Origin: Caenorhabditis remanei
Lineage: Eukaryota > Nematoda > Chromadorea > Rhabditida > Rhabditidae
DNA length: 64,000 bases
Direction: 5' to 3'
Assembly (NCBI RefSeq): GCF_010183535.1
Contig: NC_071328.1
Coordinates: forward strand, 6,758,001-6,822,000
The number at the start of each line of letters is the position of its first letter. Position 1 is the first letter of the stretch. A model generated the notes under the pieces. That model was not told the DNA's origin, made no database searches, and saw only the letters and a program-made list of their open reading frames with translations. The position numbers and the translations under genes are program-made. Of the stretch, positions 1-14,800 are shown piece after piece.

Positions 1-135
1 TTTGTAGGCAACTTTTATTCCAGATAAATTCAGAAGTTCAGGAAGTAAGTAGTTTCAGATAATAAATTTGGGAAACAGAGATTGAGATTGGATAAAATAA
101 CAAAATGATAAAAATTTGCAATCCAGGCAAAAAAT

Positions 136-246
136 ATTGTCGAAATAAAAAAAGTGATACCCGGTGTTTGCGGACTTAATGATAATTTTAATAATTTTTC
201 CACTAAGTCCGCAAACACCGGATATCACTTTTTTTATTTCGACAAT
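136..246. repeat. Near-perfect inverted repeat (foldback), 43-44 bp arms
   Basis: Left arm 136-178 and right arm 204-246 are reverse complements at 42 of 43 positions; the one difference would be a G:U pair in one RNA orientation. The loop is 25 nt. One further outer pair (135/247) extends each arm to 44. Short palindromic MITE-like elements are common in Caenorhabditis genomes, and this is the likeliest identity. It lies just downstream of the Ig-domain gene's stop. I see no clear target-site duplication. Confidence 0.9.
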
Positions 247-344
247 AAAATGAAATAAAGTCTAGAAGATGAAGAACAATGAAGAAATAAGAATTAGGAG
301 ATAGTGTCCGGAAATGATGTTGGAGCTCTGAAATTTTTTATTAG

Positions 345-1829
345 CTATTCTACCAGTGTTATTTTAAGTCTCACCTTCACTTTGACAGTTATTTTTTCAT
401 GAACAATGTTCAGTTCTCCACGTATCGACATGTGGAATTCATCGTTTTCTTGAACTTTATGGATCAGGAGACTAGTTCGATAGCAATATGGAACTGGAGA
501 TAATGGTTCACTTTGTACTTTTAGAGAGGTTCTTGGTGTGAGAGATGTAACTGCGAATCTCTTTGATGACTTTTCCGGTGAGATTATCCCATCAACAGTG
601 TGCCAAAAAACTTCTGGACGAGGGTTCGCACACACCTGGGAAATGATAATATGAATTCCGGTAATTTAAAGTTTTCACTTACTTCTAGATTAATTTCTCC
701 ATTCTTATTTAGTGGTAATCTGCTTGAAATGACTCGAAGAGGTTCAATACCAACGACGTTGATTGCAAATTCAGAACTGAATGCCCGATATCTTTGTTCG
801 TGTTGATTTGGAATTGTTGCTGCACATTTATACGTTCCACTCATTTTAAGAGAATTCATTCGAACTTCACAATGCGATTCAACGATGATTTCTTCTTTTC
901 TGAAAATAAAAGAAACTATATTGAGAATCCGATTAGTGCTGATAAATTGTATTAATCAAAATCATATTAGTTCTATGAAAATGAGTTCGTTTATAATCAA
1001 ATTCTGAAAGCTCTTACAGTATCCTTCTGTACTCTCTTATACTTGCAGACTCCTTGATGTTGAAACACCTTTCACATGTGGTTATATAATTTATTGTGGA
1101 AAATATGATCAGTAATGTCTTGTTTATTTCCTTCCGCTCTTAAGAGATCTTCCGAATAGTTTTGATTCTCAAACAAGAACTAAAAACCAAACTTCTTTTT
1201 TCTAACTTTCACTCCCAATGATTTTCTAATCTCTTGACGCCAAAAAGATTGGAAACTCACTGGCAATTCTTATGTTCTTCTTTTTTGGCACAAGGGAATT
1301 CTCTCCATTGAGCAGTTGCACTATCAGATGGACGAAACATCCATTGAATTTGAACTGGTTCTGGTAGGGACGAGAATGAACAATGTAGCTTGGCCACTCC
1401 GCTGTTCAACTGAAATTCAGGGATTTTGAGAGAAAGTTGAAGAGTTAAAATATGTTTTCATGAGAACTTTAAGGCTTTGCCCAGATCTCCTGTTTCTGGA
1501 TAACTTTTTGGATACTGTAGAATCAATTGAATAAGTGGTAAGAAAATATCCGATTTTGATTTTTTTACTGTTTTGTATTCTAATTTCTCTAAATAATTGC
1601 AATGATTCAACTCACCGCATAAGTACCCAATGAAGCTGATTTTGTTTCATTTTTCAGCCAGACTCCACATGGAAGAGGGTATCCATCCTTAAAATGATTC
1701 TGATTAAAGATAGTTTCACCTTTTGGCTTCACATACATGTGTACATGTTCCTTTACAAGAACTATCTGCAGATAATACACTAAAAACTGCGAAAAGAATG
1801 AAAACGGTTGAGATTTCTCGTACTACCAT
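345..1829 (-). CDS. Secreted protein with two immunoglobulin-like domains
   Basis: Five exons, 5' to 3' on the minus strand: 1829-1737, 1699-1616, 1409-1261, 899-683, 635-345; 277 aa, all phases consistent. The start at 1829 is preceded within about 15 nt by a TTTTTCAG acceptor, as expected for a trans-spliced 5' end. Residues 1 to about 20 form a hydrophobic signal peptide (ends LSADSS). A first Ig fold shows LHCSF, then W in QIQWMF and the closing SGTYKCAA. A second begins NLEVCANPRPEVFW. There is no transmembrane segment or GPI-type tail, so secretion is inferred. The layout resembles the nematode zig-type family of small secreted Ig proteins, but I cannot assign a specific member. The first splice (donor GTATGT, acceptor AATCAG, 37-nt intron) is the least certain. 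Confidence 0.75.
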
Positions 1830-4800
1830 TCTTCTGGAGATCTGAAAAATAAAAAGAAGAGAAATTTGGTTGTTCTGTGTGCAAACTTTGAAGGAATTTG
1901 GGAAAAAGAAAAGAAATATGAGGACGGGCATCCCATATATTCATTTCATAAAGTTAGGAGTTGGGCTTCTGCTTTTTTGGACGTTGAAGATGTTTTTGGA
2001 GTTTTTGTGTGACTTTGACTCATTTTCAGAAAGAAGGAACGCTGGTTTGAGGAAACTGAATCAGAGTCAGAATAAGAATGATGAAATTAATTGCTAAATG
2101 TCCATGAGCAACTGATTGCAAAATAGAAAAAATTTTCAAAAATAAGGAAGAAAACAATAAAGTGAGAAAACAGTAAGGAATAGCCAAAGATGAGATAAAA
2201 ACGGACTATAGTAGCCTGTCGATTCCTCTTTTCCTGCTCTCTAAAAACTAAAAATGGAATGGTTAGTCATGAATATTGGTACCCTCTTCCCCTCCTGTAC
2301 AGTAGTAACATAATGGTCAAACAAAAAGGAAAAAGAAAACATTTTTGTTGGTTTTATGTATAGTTGACAACTAATGCTATATGCAATGTTTCCGATTTTC
2401 TTATCTTTTTTTTCTTCAATTTCCCCGTTTTTCTCCTTTTTGACCAATCAATTGACAAATAAATGTGATAATTCAATGTGCGTTTATTTTAGGTTTTGTG
2501 GAGAAGAGAAGAGTTCCAGATGATAAAAATCAAGTTGTTTCAAGAGGATTATAACCCAATAAAGTGCTTATTTTTCAATTAATCGATCAGGACACTTCTG
2601 ATTTCTAATAATTCAAGAATTGTGTCTATTCATAAAGATAATCGCGAAATTGGAGTTTTGAGACCTGGAATGTGAGATCGATAGAAAAGGTTGAAACTAG
2701 GAAAAAGTATGAATATTTTAATAAAACTGGAATTTCAGCATTCAGATGTCCAATTTCCCATCTTCGTCTGCCTATTCTGCCCCCAATTCCCTTCTTCTTC
2801 CTAACCTCATCTCCCCAATTCTCCAACGACGTCTTCTGAATTCTTCGTGATGTCATCAGAGTATCCCACCAAATCTTTCCTCTCAGATTACCCAATCCAA
2901 GAGTTTTTTATTTGGTAGGGAAACGACCTGAACGCGGTGAAGCATGATATACTCTCGAAAATTGGATATAGCTTCTGTGGAGAAGAAATTTCCTCTTTTC
3001 TTTTATATTGAGAATTGTTCCCGACTTCTATAGAGAAGTAATAAAGAAAATGGATTGGCTTGTGGTGAACTTTGATTATTTACTGAATTGGCAGTTATTT
3101 CCTGGAAGATTTTGGATTTGAGACGATACGAATAAAGTTAATTTCACATCCTGAAAAAGTATTTTCGGTAGAAACTAGTAATAATAGATTACAGTCCATT
3201 CCAAATATCGGGATGTTTTGTACATGATGTGGTCGCAAATCTCGAGTTGATCCCAATGCTTACAAGTGGTTCAGAACTGAAAGTTCCGGGGAATCGATAT
3301 CAGAATTGCGGAAGGACTCCTTGACCACTGGTATCGTTACAGTAAGCTAATACAATTTTTTCATGCCAATTAATTTAGTTTGACAAAAAGTCCGATGATG
3401 GATAGGTGTCCATCCCCTACATCTCCTACATGTTTAGTTTCGCTCTTTATTTTTTTTTCCTATAATTTTTATTTGCTAACCAGACATATTTCCCTTCCAA
3501 AATGTTTCAATTCTCTCACATTCATTCCACGACAACGCAGATCTTTGTAATCCATGATCTCTCTCTTTCCATGACAATTTTTTAAAAAGGTCAACTAGTT
3601 CCATGACACACTTCCGTTCCTTGCAAATTTTGAAATGGTTCATTGAGTATGGCAAAGTCAACAAACCAGATACAGTCTGAAAACCGAGTGTAGCTTTTGA
3701 GAAATTCGAAATTTGTTGAATTAACTCATAACTTCTGAAAGTTACTTAGAATATTTTTCTCGAGTTCAGAGTCTAGACAGGACAGGAAATGCTTCAATCC
3801 CGGGTTAAAAATTTTCAACAAAATTCAATCGGGTTTTTATTTCCGCTTTTTCTGAAAGTGGTTCAACCGAAAATATCTTTTCCGAAACACATTTCTGATG
3901 AAAGATAAGAGATTAAAACATGAAAAAATATCATTGAATATTTACTGGTTCCCCCTTCGCCTACTCCGTTTTTCCTCCATTTCAAATGGTTTCGTGATCA
4001 GAGAAATTCAAGGAAATTCCACGTTGACACTGAATAAATTATCATGTCTGTAAGAAGGAACCGGAGATGCTTTAATTGCCAGTTTCCCGTTTCACATCCC
4101 ATTTTTGCTTCTGATTTTTCCCTCAAACGGCTTCGGATACGAAAAAAAGAGAAAGATGATGATGATGATGGGAGCATATAATTATTTTGTCATGTGTCCC
4201 CTCGACAACTACCGTAATCCCGTCGATGTATTTTGAATATTTATTTTGTAGAAAACGTTCCCGCCGAAAAAAATTATTATGCAAATGCAAGTTGGTTTCA
4301 ATGATTTCACTGCGGGACTTCTGAAGCATAAATACTTGATGAAATTTTTTATTCTTTTCCTTTTTTCTCTGTTGTACACTGTGATTTCCTGAGAAAAGAG
4401 GCAAGAATTGGATTAGGTTGTTCGACTACGACGTCTTTTGTTGATCGGTTTTTGGGATGAAGGAGAGTATCTTTTTCTTCTTTTTCGCTTGAATGGATGA
4501 GACAACGGAAATCAAAAAACACGAGGTTCTCACATTCAACTGGAGGAACACGATTGATCCAATTTAAGATTGGAAGAGTCGTTTTTGAGATGACAAATGA
4601 GTTAGTCCATCGTTCAATCGAACCTTCAGTTCAAGGGCATGGTCACTTTGATTCGAGAGTCAAATTTTGGTTTAAATCTTAGAAATTATAATTGTTTCTG
4701 TCAATGTGTTGGGAATTGTGTAGAGTTCGAAACTTCTCAAACAGACTAGTTACAACGTTTCTGGGATACTACTAACTAGACTCATAGCCATCTAATTCTG

Positions 4801-7800
4801 TAAATTTGCCATATTCGTAAAAATCGTAAAGAACAATAAATTTACGATCGACAGAAAGTCGTGGTATCTTGATTAAAATTATACTTCAGTTCATTTTATT
4901 TTTGGAAACATATCTCGATTAGTAGGAACGCACTACTTGAGATATCAGTTCTCCCCTTCTTTAATCCAGAGTCCCATATTTGGTCTTTCAATGCAAAGTT
5001 TTTAAACTAGAATCGTCCATACTGTCTTAATAATTCTTTAATTAGGCAGGTGACCTTTTTCCAGAAACTTTCTTTCCTTTTTGGAGTTCCACAATTAGAC
5101 TTGGGAACTTGACTTCTCTAATTACTCTGAAAACGTTCTTTCAGTCTCTCCCCCTCAACTCATTCCATACTTTTTTCTTCTCTTTTTCCTATTTTCAGTC
5201 GTATGTCTACGTGACATTTACCTATTCCATCTACTTTTATTATGATTTATCTGTTAATATTGAACCAACTCGTTGAGTTATTATCCTTCCCGTTTCCCAT
5301 GATATTTTGATAGAATGATATCATATCTCATTCCCGATGGATTACTATTACCGGAACTTCACTTTAACCCACATGATTCTATTAGTGGGTGGAAGATGAT
5401 TAATAGGGACGCAGAGGAAGTTTTCATTCTGGGAACATCTGAAAGTTGGAAATAAGGATAGACCTCAACTAGACCTGAAGAAAGAAATGAACCTCCTATC
5501 AGAATCTACTGTATGTTCTAGATCCCACCAGTATCTGAATGATTCCATTCATTTTTTTCCAAATGCCTCTTCTTCCCCCTCTCCACATCAAAACACGCAG
5601 ATCCATTTCCAGATTGTAGTGTCATTTTTTGAAACATGTAAGAGCTATCGGTTTCTCGTTTTCCTGCCCGTTTCGTTCTTGTACGTGTGTCAAAATGAGG
5701 AGAGAAAAGGGGTACAATTAGGCGGGGTGGATGATGTCTTTTTGGTGACACGAAATGAGCATTTCAATGGGTTTTCTCAAGACGAAAGGATGCTTCTCCT
5801 GGTGTTGAAGGAGATGGAGAAGGCACATATTTAGAAGAAGAAGAAGAGGCACCTCGTACTGCATGACGTATAGATTTGAATTGTTGTAAAAGAGGAAAAG
5901 AAGAAGAACAAGACATCAATTTACATTGGTTTGTTTTTGTTCCAGATGTGGAAGAAAAAGGAAATTTGGGTTTTGTGTACAGTAGTCTCAAGGATGAAAA
6001 ACATATTTCGCATTTCGAAATATGAAGAATTTTTATAGGGTTTCCTGATGCAGTATTGTGAAATACAGGATTGGTTCGAAAATTGAAATTCCATAGTAGG
6101 GTTACGGTAGAGGAATGCCAAGTCTGAGAACATCCTCACGTAAAAATGCACGCTCGTCATCGCATTCACCTTTGAAAGTGAACTAGGGGACTAGAGACAA
6201 GGAGGATATGTACTCCCTGCTTTGATGTGGTTTCGGCTTAAAAGTTCGTTCAATTTGCGATATGTCGTATCTGAAAACAACATACTAGTCCGATCGAGAC
6301 TGAAATTTTCAAGACTTTGGATTTGCTCACTGTTCAATTTTTCTTTCCGTAAGATCACATGAAGTTCTCACACTTCTCAATCGTTTTCCAAACTTTGTGC
6401 TCGACATTTACGTAGGCGAAATTTCAAATTGAGCTCATTATTATATCTGAGATTCCATACGAAAAGAGCAGAAAGTTCTGGATTCTGCAGAATGTAACTG
6501 AGATGACGCCTGTCAAGAATAATCTCGTTGTGTCCTTTTGGTACAAAAATCAGGAGCAAATCCAGTTATTTCATGCGATGAGAAGGTCAAGATGATCCAA
6601 AGCCAATTAGCCACAATTCCACCAAAAATCTCTTTTTTGTAGGTCAAAAATTACAATTTCACTATTATCCGAATCTCGAGTGTTGATGACAAAGGAAAGA
6701 GTCGATGGGATGTAAACAATTACATTCTTTCACCTCATTTTCATGTTTTGAATCATTAGATGAAAACAAGAGATAGTTTTTAAAGAATCTGACCCTTTTT
6801 TCTTCTGCAATTCGAGTCATTTCCACGTGATTCTTTTCCTCTTTCTTCCTAGTTTTCAATGAAAAAAGTCCACTGGCTTAAGTATTCTTAGTAAATTGCT
6901 TCATTTTCTCATTCTGTTTTTATTTTTCTACAGCTACCCATCGTTTTTTTCCGTGTTTTCATGGAATAGTTCAGATTTTTGTAGGTGGGAACTTTGATTT
7001 GTATTCAGAATTCAAATTTGTTGTGTTCTCAGAAAAAGAGTTCTGAAGAGAGTGGGTGTTGACTGAAAGTTCTAGTTTGTCTTGATGCTTCTCATTTCAG
7101 CATTCATGTTGCACGATTTTTTTGTGTACGGTAGCTAATGGAACTGTTAAAGTTGAAATAGCAACTAGTAATCAACACAATCAGTAAAAGTTTTCTGTTT
7201 CATCCAAGTTCACATTTGATTTAATCGTAGTTCCTGTATGTACCCCACCCCTACCGAAGGAATTAGCTAATTGTTCCATCTTTTCTTGAGAATACTTTTG
7301 CCAGGATCTGAATTTTGACCTATGGAATCCAAAAAAACATGTCTTCACAAATTCAAGGACTGGCAAACAAGAATGAATATCTGTCTAAAACATTCAACTT
7401 TCCAGACTAACTCTTCTCAGAGATCTGAGGGAAATGCTGAGTGGAAGATGTTATAGCAGTCAAAAACAAGTAGAAACTGGGGTTGAGATTTCTGAGAGTT
7501 GAACTTTAGAACAGAGAGCAATGCTTCTTACCACATAACTCAGACGAACGGCTTTAAGAATTATCGCTTAGCAGTTTGGATCCCCATATAGATATTCACT
7601 TTAACTCATTACAGCTCTGGAAGGTATCTATTTTACAATTGACATTTTAGAACGCTTGTGTCAAAAATTAACATATAAATTCAAAAGTGGTTGTCCTTCA
7701 ATCAAAACCATGTTACCTATGTATAGTACAGCTCTTCCGAAGCAGATGTGTCTTCTTCACTTGACACTAGATTTGATTCTCAAACGTCATAGTTAGAAGT

Positions 7801-9784
7801 TGAAATGGATTTTTCCCCAGTACAGTAATCCGCTCCTCGAGTGTCTTCCCTTCCTCCAGATTCTTCATTTTCTTTTCGAACTTTTTTATTAAGCTAATAG
7901 CAAGTTCTGGAATGTTGATAATCCATTCAACTCTCTTTCATTCATATTCTGATTTTCCAGTCAATATACTTTAAGATTGCCTTTTTCTTCGCTTCCCCAC
8001 TTCCAATCCACTATACGTTGATTACTTTTTTCTTCATTATTCCTTCTACTTCACTCTCTTCATTTTCCATTTTTCTTCCAGCATTTCTCTCCTTTCCATT
8101 ACGTCATTGCACTAGAAATGGGCGTGGTCTCCAAGAGCACCGCCACGAGAAGCTCCGCCTACTTTTGGAGAATAAGCTCTTCCTTCTTGACAGCTCTCCT
8201 CATTTTCACTCCCAGTTTTTCAATCTCTTTTTCTCTCTCAATTTTAATTGTTTTTCCTGGATGATTTACCATCTTTTGCAGATTTTTCGATCTCATTTTC
8301 AGAAAATTGGAATTCAAAATCATGGACTGAGAATGAAAAATGTATGAGACATTTATCACTTTTCGGAGCCTTTTATTTCCAATTTCCGTTCTTTTTCTAT
8401 TTTTTCGAGAAACGGAAATTATAGAAATTGAGTCATTGTTTTCCATTCTTTTTCTTCTCTTTTTCCCATTTAATCACTTACTCATATTCTCATTTCACTC
8501 TGAATCGACATCTGAAAGTTTTTTAAGTTGAACATAACCAGCTGAACTCGTCTCGAATTTTCTAGATTTTCTCTTTTTTCTTTCGAAAAAACAATATTGT
8601 ATTTCTCTGGAGAGTGGTATTTCTCGGTATATTCAATTAATTGTATTCCATATCAGATGACAGCTGATTTCCTAACTTGTCTGTCTCCAGATAAGTTCCA
8701 CAATTAGTCTGAAAACTGAATCGAGTGTGGAACACGTTCGGATCTCGAAATGACCAGAATCGTCAAGATTCTGGAGTGTTCGAACTCCATTGAGATCCAA
8801 GTCAATCCGTACTTCTCGAGATCAAACGTCATCTTTTTTTCTGTTTTTCCATTGTCTACCAGTTGTTATTGATACTTAGGTCTTCTGGGACATTTATTAC
8901 TATTTATACGAGAGAATCAAAGCAATGAACTAGAGAATCAGAATATGTGTTTACGTTACATTATGCTCAACAGTTCTCCTCTTCCCTTACGTCTTCTACT
9001 CGATTCCTTCTCTTCTTCTTCTTCTCACTTGCCAACGGGAAATTGAATCTACGTGGTGGTGGGAAGATCTTCCTCCCACTTGACGTCTTCTTTTTCTCTT
9101 CTGAAAGAAAGTAAATCAAATTGAAAAACATACGTTAACGATCAACAACAAGGAGAAGACATATCTTTTGTTCGAGGGATGAAGGATTCCCTTTTTCGGA
9201 TATTTCAGAAGTCTAGAGAATCCTAACGGAGTACATCAATCCTCCTGGATCCTTGAAATCCGAAAAAAAACTTACAAAGAACAGAAAAATGAATGACAGC
9301 ACAACTCAAATGGACTGGAACTAATACGGCTGTTTGAGATTTCCAAGATTTTTTTTTTGAAATTTAGTCTTTCGGAAAAGTTCCACGTGATTCATGTTTT
9401 CAAGGAACGGAAACCAAAGAATTCAGAAGAAAAGGTGAAAATTTTCCAACTATTAAATTTGGCTTTAACGGCGTTCAATGCATTTTTATTTACCAGTTGC
9501 CTCAAATCTTTTAAAAAGCTCATAATCGTTATCGAAATTCTCTGAAAAGTCCTCTCATAATTTAAAAATTTCGCCTCATTCCCCTTAAGGTTGTGAGAAA
9601 ATTTGAATAAGAAGAAGTGAGAAAAAACAACAAGCGACGAAGGAGTGTGTGAAATATGAAGAAGTGAAAACTCTGTAATTCTTTTGTTCTATTTCATTCT
9701 CCGTATAGATTTCGATAGAATTCTTATTTTACTTTTCTCCGTATTTTTTTTGATTAGCGACAGAAATTATTCAATTTATGTTTC
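1830..9784. other. Gene-poor interval upstream of flp-22
   Basis: About 8 kb of AT-rich sequence with only short, low-complexity open frames on either strand. None has a signal peptide, a recognisable domain or a consistent exon chain. It contains a (GAT)n microsatellite at 4155-4170 and a hairpin near 8740-8798. Since flp-22 starts at its right edge and the Ig gene is transcribed away at its left edge, it probably holds the 5' regulatory regions of both. That is inference from orientation only. Confidence 0.5.
8740..8798. repeat. Two-tier hairpin
   Basis: An inner perfect stem CCAGAATC (8754-8761) / GATTCTGG (8767-8774) with a 5-nt loop is enclosed by an outer stem GGATCTC (8740-8746) / GAGATCC (8792-8798). 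It could be an MITE remnant or a structured RNA; nothing in the sequence decides between them. Confidence 0.5.
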
Positions 9785-9786
9785 AG
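9783..9786 (+). promoter_or_regulatory. Probable trans-splice acceptor of flp-22
   Basis: TTTCAG ends at 9786, 12 nt before ATG 9799, and is preceded by T-rich sequence. This fits spliced-leader addition. It also argues against the in-frame ATG at 9778, which lies upstream of the acceptor. Confidence 0.55.
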
Positions 9787-9798
9787 GATAATTCAAAA

Positions 9799-10831
<1,033 letters not shown>

Positions 10832-11836
10832 TTAATTTCTTCCCCTGATTCATCGTTCTTTTCTCCCTTCTTCAAAATATACTAGATGATCTCTCTCTCT
10901 CTCTTCTTCTTTTTTTATGAATCCTCCTCATCCGACTTGGCCAATTTTTAATTCTGTGGCTGATTAAAACGAACGAAAGTGTGTCCCATTTGTTTATGTA
11001 TTTCACGTACTTCCTTCTCTTCAAAATTCTGAATAAATGCGATCCTTGTTAGTGTCAAAACTTTGAAATGAATTCCAACTTTTCAGACCGTTGAATTTGA
11101 CTTCTACTCTTATGTTGAGACGCCGGCAGTCTAGAATTATTTTTTGAAAAACAAATATTCTTATCATCTCCAAGGTTCCGAAATGTTTGCCCAAGCCTTG
11201 ATAGGCCTCTTTTTTTTTTTGAAAACTGTAACTTTGTGAATTTTTGTCGGAGAACTTTTAATTGTTTTTGTACAAACTATTTATCAATCTTTGTGTTTCT
11301 CATATTTTCGAAACTTTTCGAAAATTGCAATTTTAAATCTACCGTAGCCTGGTCTAACTTGATCTACAATTTCAATTTCAATTTACTTATTTCATCGAAG
11401 GGGGAATACCACTAATACGTGAAAATAAATTGGTTTAGGAGTTACATGAAAGAGATGGTTAATAAGAAGGGAAAGAAGTAGATAACCGTGAACGAGAGAT
11501 AACGGGAGGTATAAGAAATATAAAAAGGGAGTAAGATAGTTACGACTCACAAAACTTAGATGTTCAGATTCTTCTTGTCTGGACGGTTAAAATGAGTATA
11601 ATCTTGACTAGGTTTAAAAAGTTCGAGAGATTTTAAAGTTTGGGACCCTCCACAAAAAGGTGGCGTCGCCAAAAATCCGTTGATATTCGGTTGGCGGGAA
11701 AAACGTAACAAAGAAATGTTATTATTAGTTGAAATATACGTATTAGATTTAGTTTTTTTTTTAATTCGAATACTTTGGCTTTGATGCAGGCTTTCAGACA
11801 TACGATGACAAAAGTGCTTGTGCGGCGCGTCTCGAT
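10832..11836. other. Convergent intergenic region, flp-22 to JmjC gene
   Basis: About 1 kb between two convergent stop codons. It holds the flp-22 3' UTR with a CT-repeat near 10891-10903 and an AATAAA near 11032. I see no coding potential. Confidence 0.6.
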
Positions 11837-14800
11837 CTACCAAAACTTGGTTTGGTATCTGTTGCGTGGCTTCAAATGAGCAGTGGAAAAAGATGGAGCC
11901 GAGTCATCTTCCGAATCATAGGCATCATCGAAGACATTCGACGTTGAATGGTAATCTGATGCCGATGGGGTACCAGATGTCGACGGAACATCATTCAATA
12001 CGTTGAATCCATCGAAGAGAGAGGCGAGAGTGACGAGGGTGTAGCGCTGGTATACAGTGACACTTCGGAACTTCTTTCTGGAATTATGAGATGAAAACAA
12101 GCAGTTACATTAGGGATTAAGATCTATAAATTGGAATCGAGAATCCACACGTCAGTTCTTGAATCAGATTTCAAAAAACACTTACTTCGAACAACATTCA
12201 AAGCAGAATACCAGTGGAACTGTTGTTGTTCCAGTTCCATCATCCTCAACATACTTCGCTGGTTTGCCCTTTTGTTTTGGAATGTGCTCTTTGATGAGGA
12301 CAACGGGGACATTGTTGAAGAGTACTTGACGGCATTCTTGACATCGTTCGACTGAATCCAATTTCACGTCACCAGTTTTGGCATCTCGAATCGTGAAGAC
12401 CTTGTGTTTCTTCGAGACGTAGTCGATTTCGAATTGGCTGTTGGCGAGTGATCTGGAAATAGAGGACATTCGGTGAAAGTGGACTTCAAAAATCATTTGT
12501 GATTCTCATCTCAGATTTCTGATTTACAATTCTGAAATACTTCCAATAACCTCATCAGAATGTTCTTCAATAGCTTCTTCATCTTCTCATCCATTTCAGC
12601 CTTTCTCATCACCATATTCCAAGCAATATTCTCAATTGGCATCAGCGACGAGTAATTGTTAGCCAAGTAGTGATCATGACAAGCGGCAGCTACAGCCAAT
12701 TGAGTGTACGTGGGCGTGGCCAAGTTCCATGAGAGATTCGTCGCGAAACCATTTGATTGTACCCAATGGTATGTGCCAATTCCAACATAAGCGAGGTCAC
12801 CTGGCTTCTGAATGAACTTCTGGAGTGGGATTCCCGCTTTGAGGATTTCCTCTTCACAACCCCAGAATTGTTCTACTAGCATCGTCAGCAATGACATCTT
12901 TTTCGCAATTATTTTCTGAAGTTCGGCAGCATATTCAATTGGGACACCATACCAAACACAGTCTCCTGGTCCCATGTTATAGTTGAGGGAGGCCAGGCAA
13001 TTGTTCTCCAGATGACCAGTGGTACGGGCTCCAGGAAGTTTCAGGTACATCTGCGGCTTATTGAGACCGGCAATCATCTCTCCAGCAAAATTGAGAAGTG
13101 TTCCATAGCCATCTGGACGGAAGGAGTCGGGGAAGAGATTCACGTTCTGAAAATCGGGAATATTGAATCAATGTTGAAAGTGAAAGTAGTATTACTAACC
13201 GCTGCTTGTCTCGGCCAAGTCGTAGTATCCGTCAAATCCATATTGGTGCCGAATGCGCCCATTGTGGCATCTTTAGCAATTCCATCGATTCCGTCCATTG
13301 GCATACTGGACTCTTTCATCTTGTTCGCCAATTCCTCCGTGATTTTGTCGGCTTCCTCCAGGTTGTTGTTGAGTTGCAAGATGGCTGTAATAGTGAATAC
13401 ATTGAGAAAATGAATAAAATTATATTGGTAACTAGAATTCAGAATTATAAGGCAATCATCTACAGCACCGTCAAAAAGGTTGTAAACTTTGGCCGTTTTC
13501 AGTTGAAATTGACCAACTTTGAGAGTGTGTCATGGTAATGCTGATTGTCACAACAAGTATATTTTTAATGGATCGTATAAAACAATAGTCGAGCTTCATT
13601 TTTTAATTTGACAACTTTTTTGTACAAACACTCTCTAGAGAGTTATAGTTATTTTAAGAAGACAGCTCAAAAATTGCGCTATTTTATATAGAAATTGGTC
13701 GATTTGAAAGATAAATTACTTTCTCGAAACGTAACTTGCTAGGGAGTGTCCGTACAAAAAAGTTGTCAACTACAAAAATGAAGCTCTACCTTTGTTCTGT
13801 ATAATTCATAAAAATCTATTTTATGAAATAATCAGTATTACTATGACACACTCATAAAGTTGGCCAATTTCAACTGAAAACAGTAATGTAACTTGAATTC
13901 AGAATTATTAAGAAACCGTCTAATCTCCTTTCTATCCTTACCTTCTCTCACCAAATCCTGAATCTTCTCATAGTATTCACTGAATTCACCGAGCTTCTTG
14001 GTATGATGAGCGTCGTAGCAAGCCCATTCGCGAGGATTTGGTCTCTTCTTTCCTTTTAGCGGGACACACCAGTAGTTGGTAGTCGCCTTCTGAGGAATCT
14101 GTCGCAGACATATCAAATCATAATCATGCTTGACTTTAGCAAGAGTTTCGATCAAGAAGTCATCAGGATTCAGTCCAATCACATCGCCGAGTCCACGAAC
14201 AACACTCATACTTGTACTTGAGAGCACCTCAAGAAGTCTGGGCATTTGCTCCAAACTGTCCATTTGGTAAATTGGAACGGGGAGATATCCTGGAGCAGGA
14301 GCCAACTCCTCCCCTCGGAACCTTCCGAAGAATTCCAATTCTTTTAGAACAACATTCTGGTTACAGCCATCGAAAAAGTATTTGTTCTTCGTTTTATCAA
14401 ACTTTTGGTACACATGATTCTCATTTGTATTCCGACGACGTTTGGCGACTTCTAGCACTTCACGACTGCTAGTTGTCATGGGATCCAACAGTGGTGCACC
14501 AGTGAAACTGATCTTATCCGGATAATCGTGGGTCGAGGCAGAGACATCATCCAATTCGATGGGATCCGCGAGAACCATTTCATCTAGTCTCTCGCTGAGA
14601 CCACGGAAGTCGGATGTCATTGGAGCAGTTTCTTCCAATGGGACGATGTAAGCGTTGCAATTGGTCTCCTGAAACAAAAATGTTGATTTCTAACCTTCCA
14701 AATTGTCTCTATTCTCACCTTAACCTCATCGTTGATGTTCTTGAAAACCCTTCTTGCCGCTTCCGTAAGCCCAGCAACATCTTTTTGTTGAGAGACACAC

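Noticed and set aside
5487..5834. 115-residue open frame on the plus strand
   Set aside because: No signal peptide, domain or adjoining exons; isolated in a gene-poor interval.
8740..8798. tRNA suggested by GTTCGAACTCC
   Set aside because: The surrounding sequence does not make a cloverleaf; there is no acceptor stem or D arm. I found no tRNA or rRNA in the window.
9778..9798. Earlier in-frame ATG for flp-22
   Set aside because: It lies upstream of a TTTCAG acceptor; starting at 9799 places the signal peptide at the N terminus.
13841..13941. Open continuation of the JmjC exon into the foldback element
   Set aside because: A good donor (GAAG|GTAAGG) at 13942 and an in-phase next exon at 13384 show it is intron read-through.
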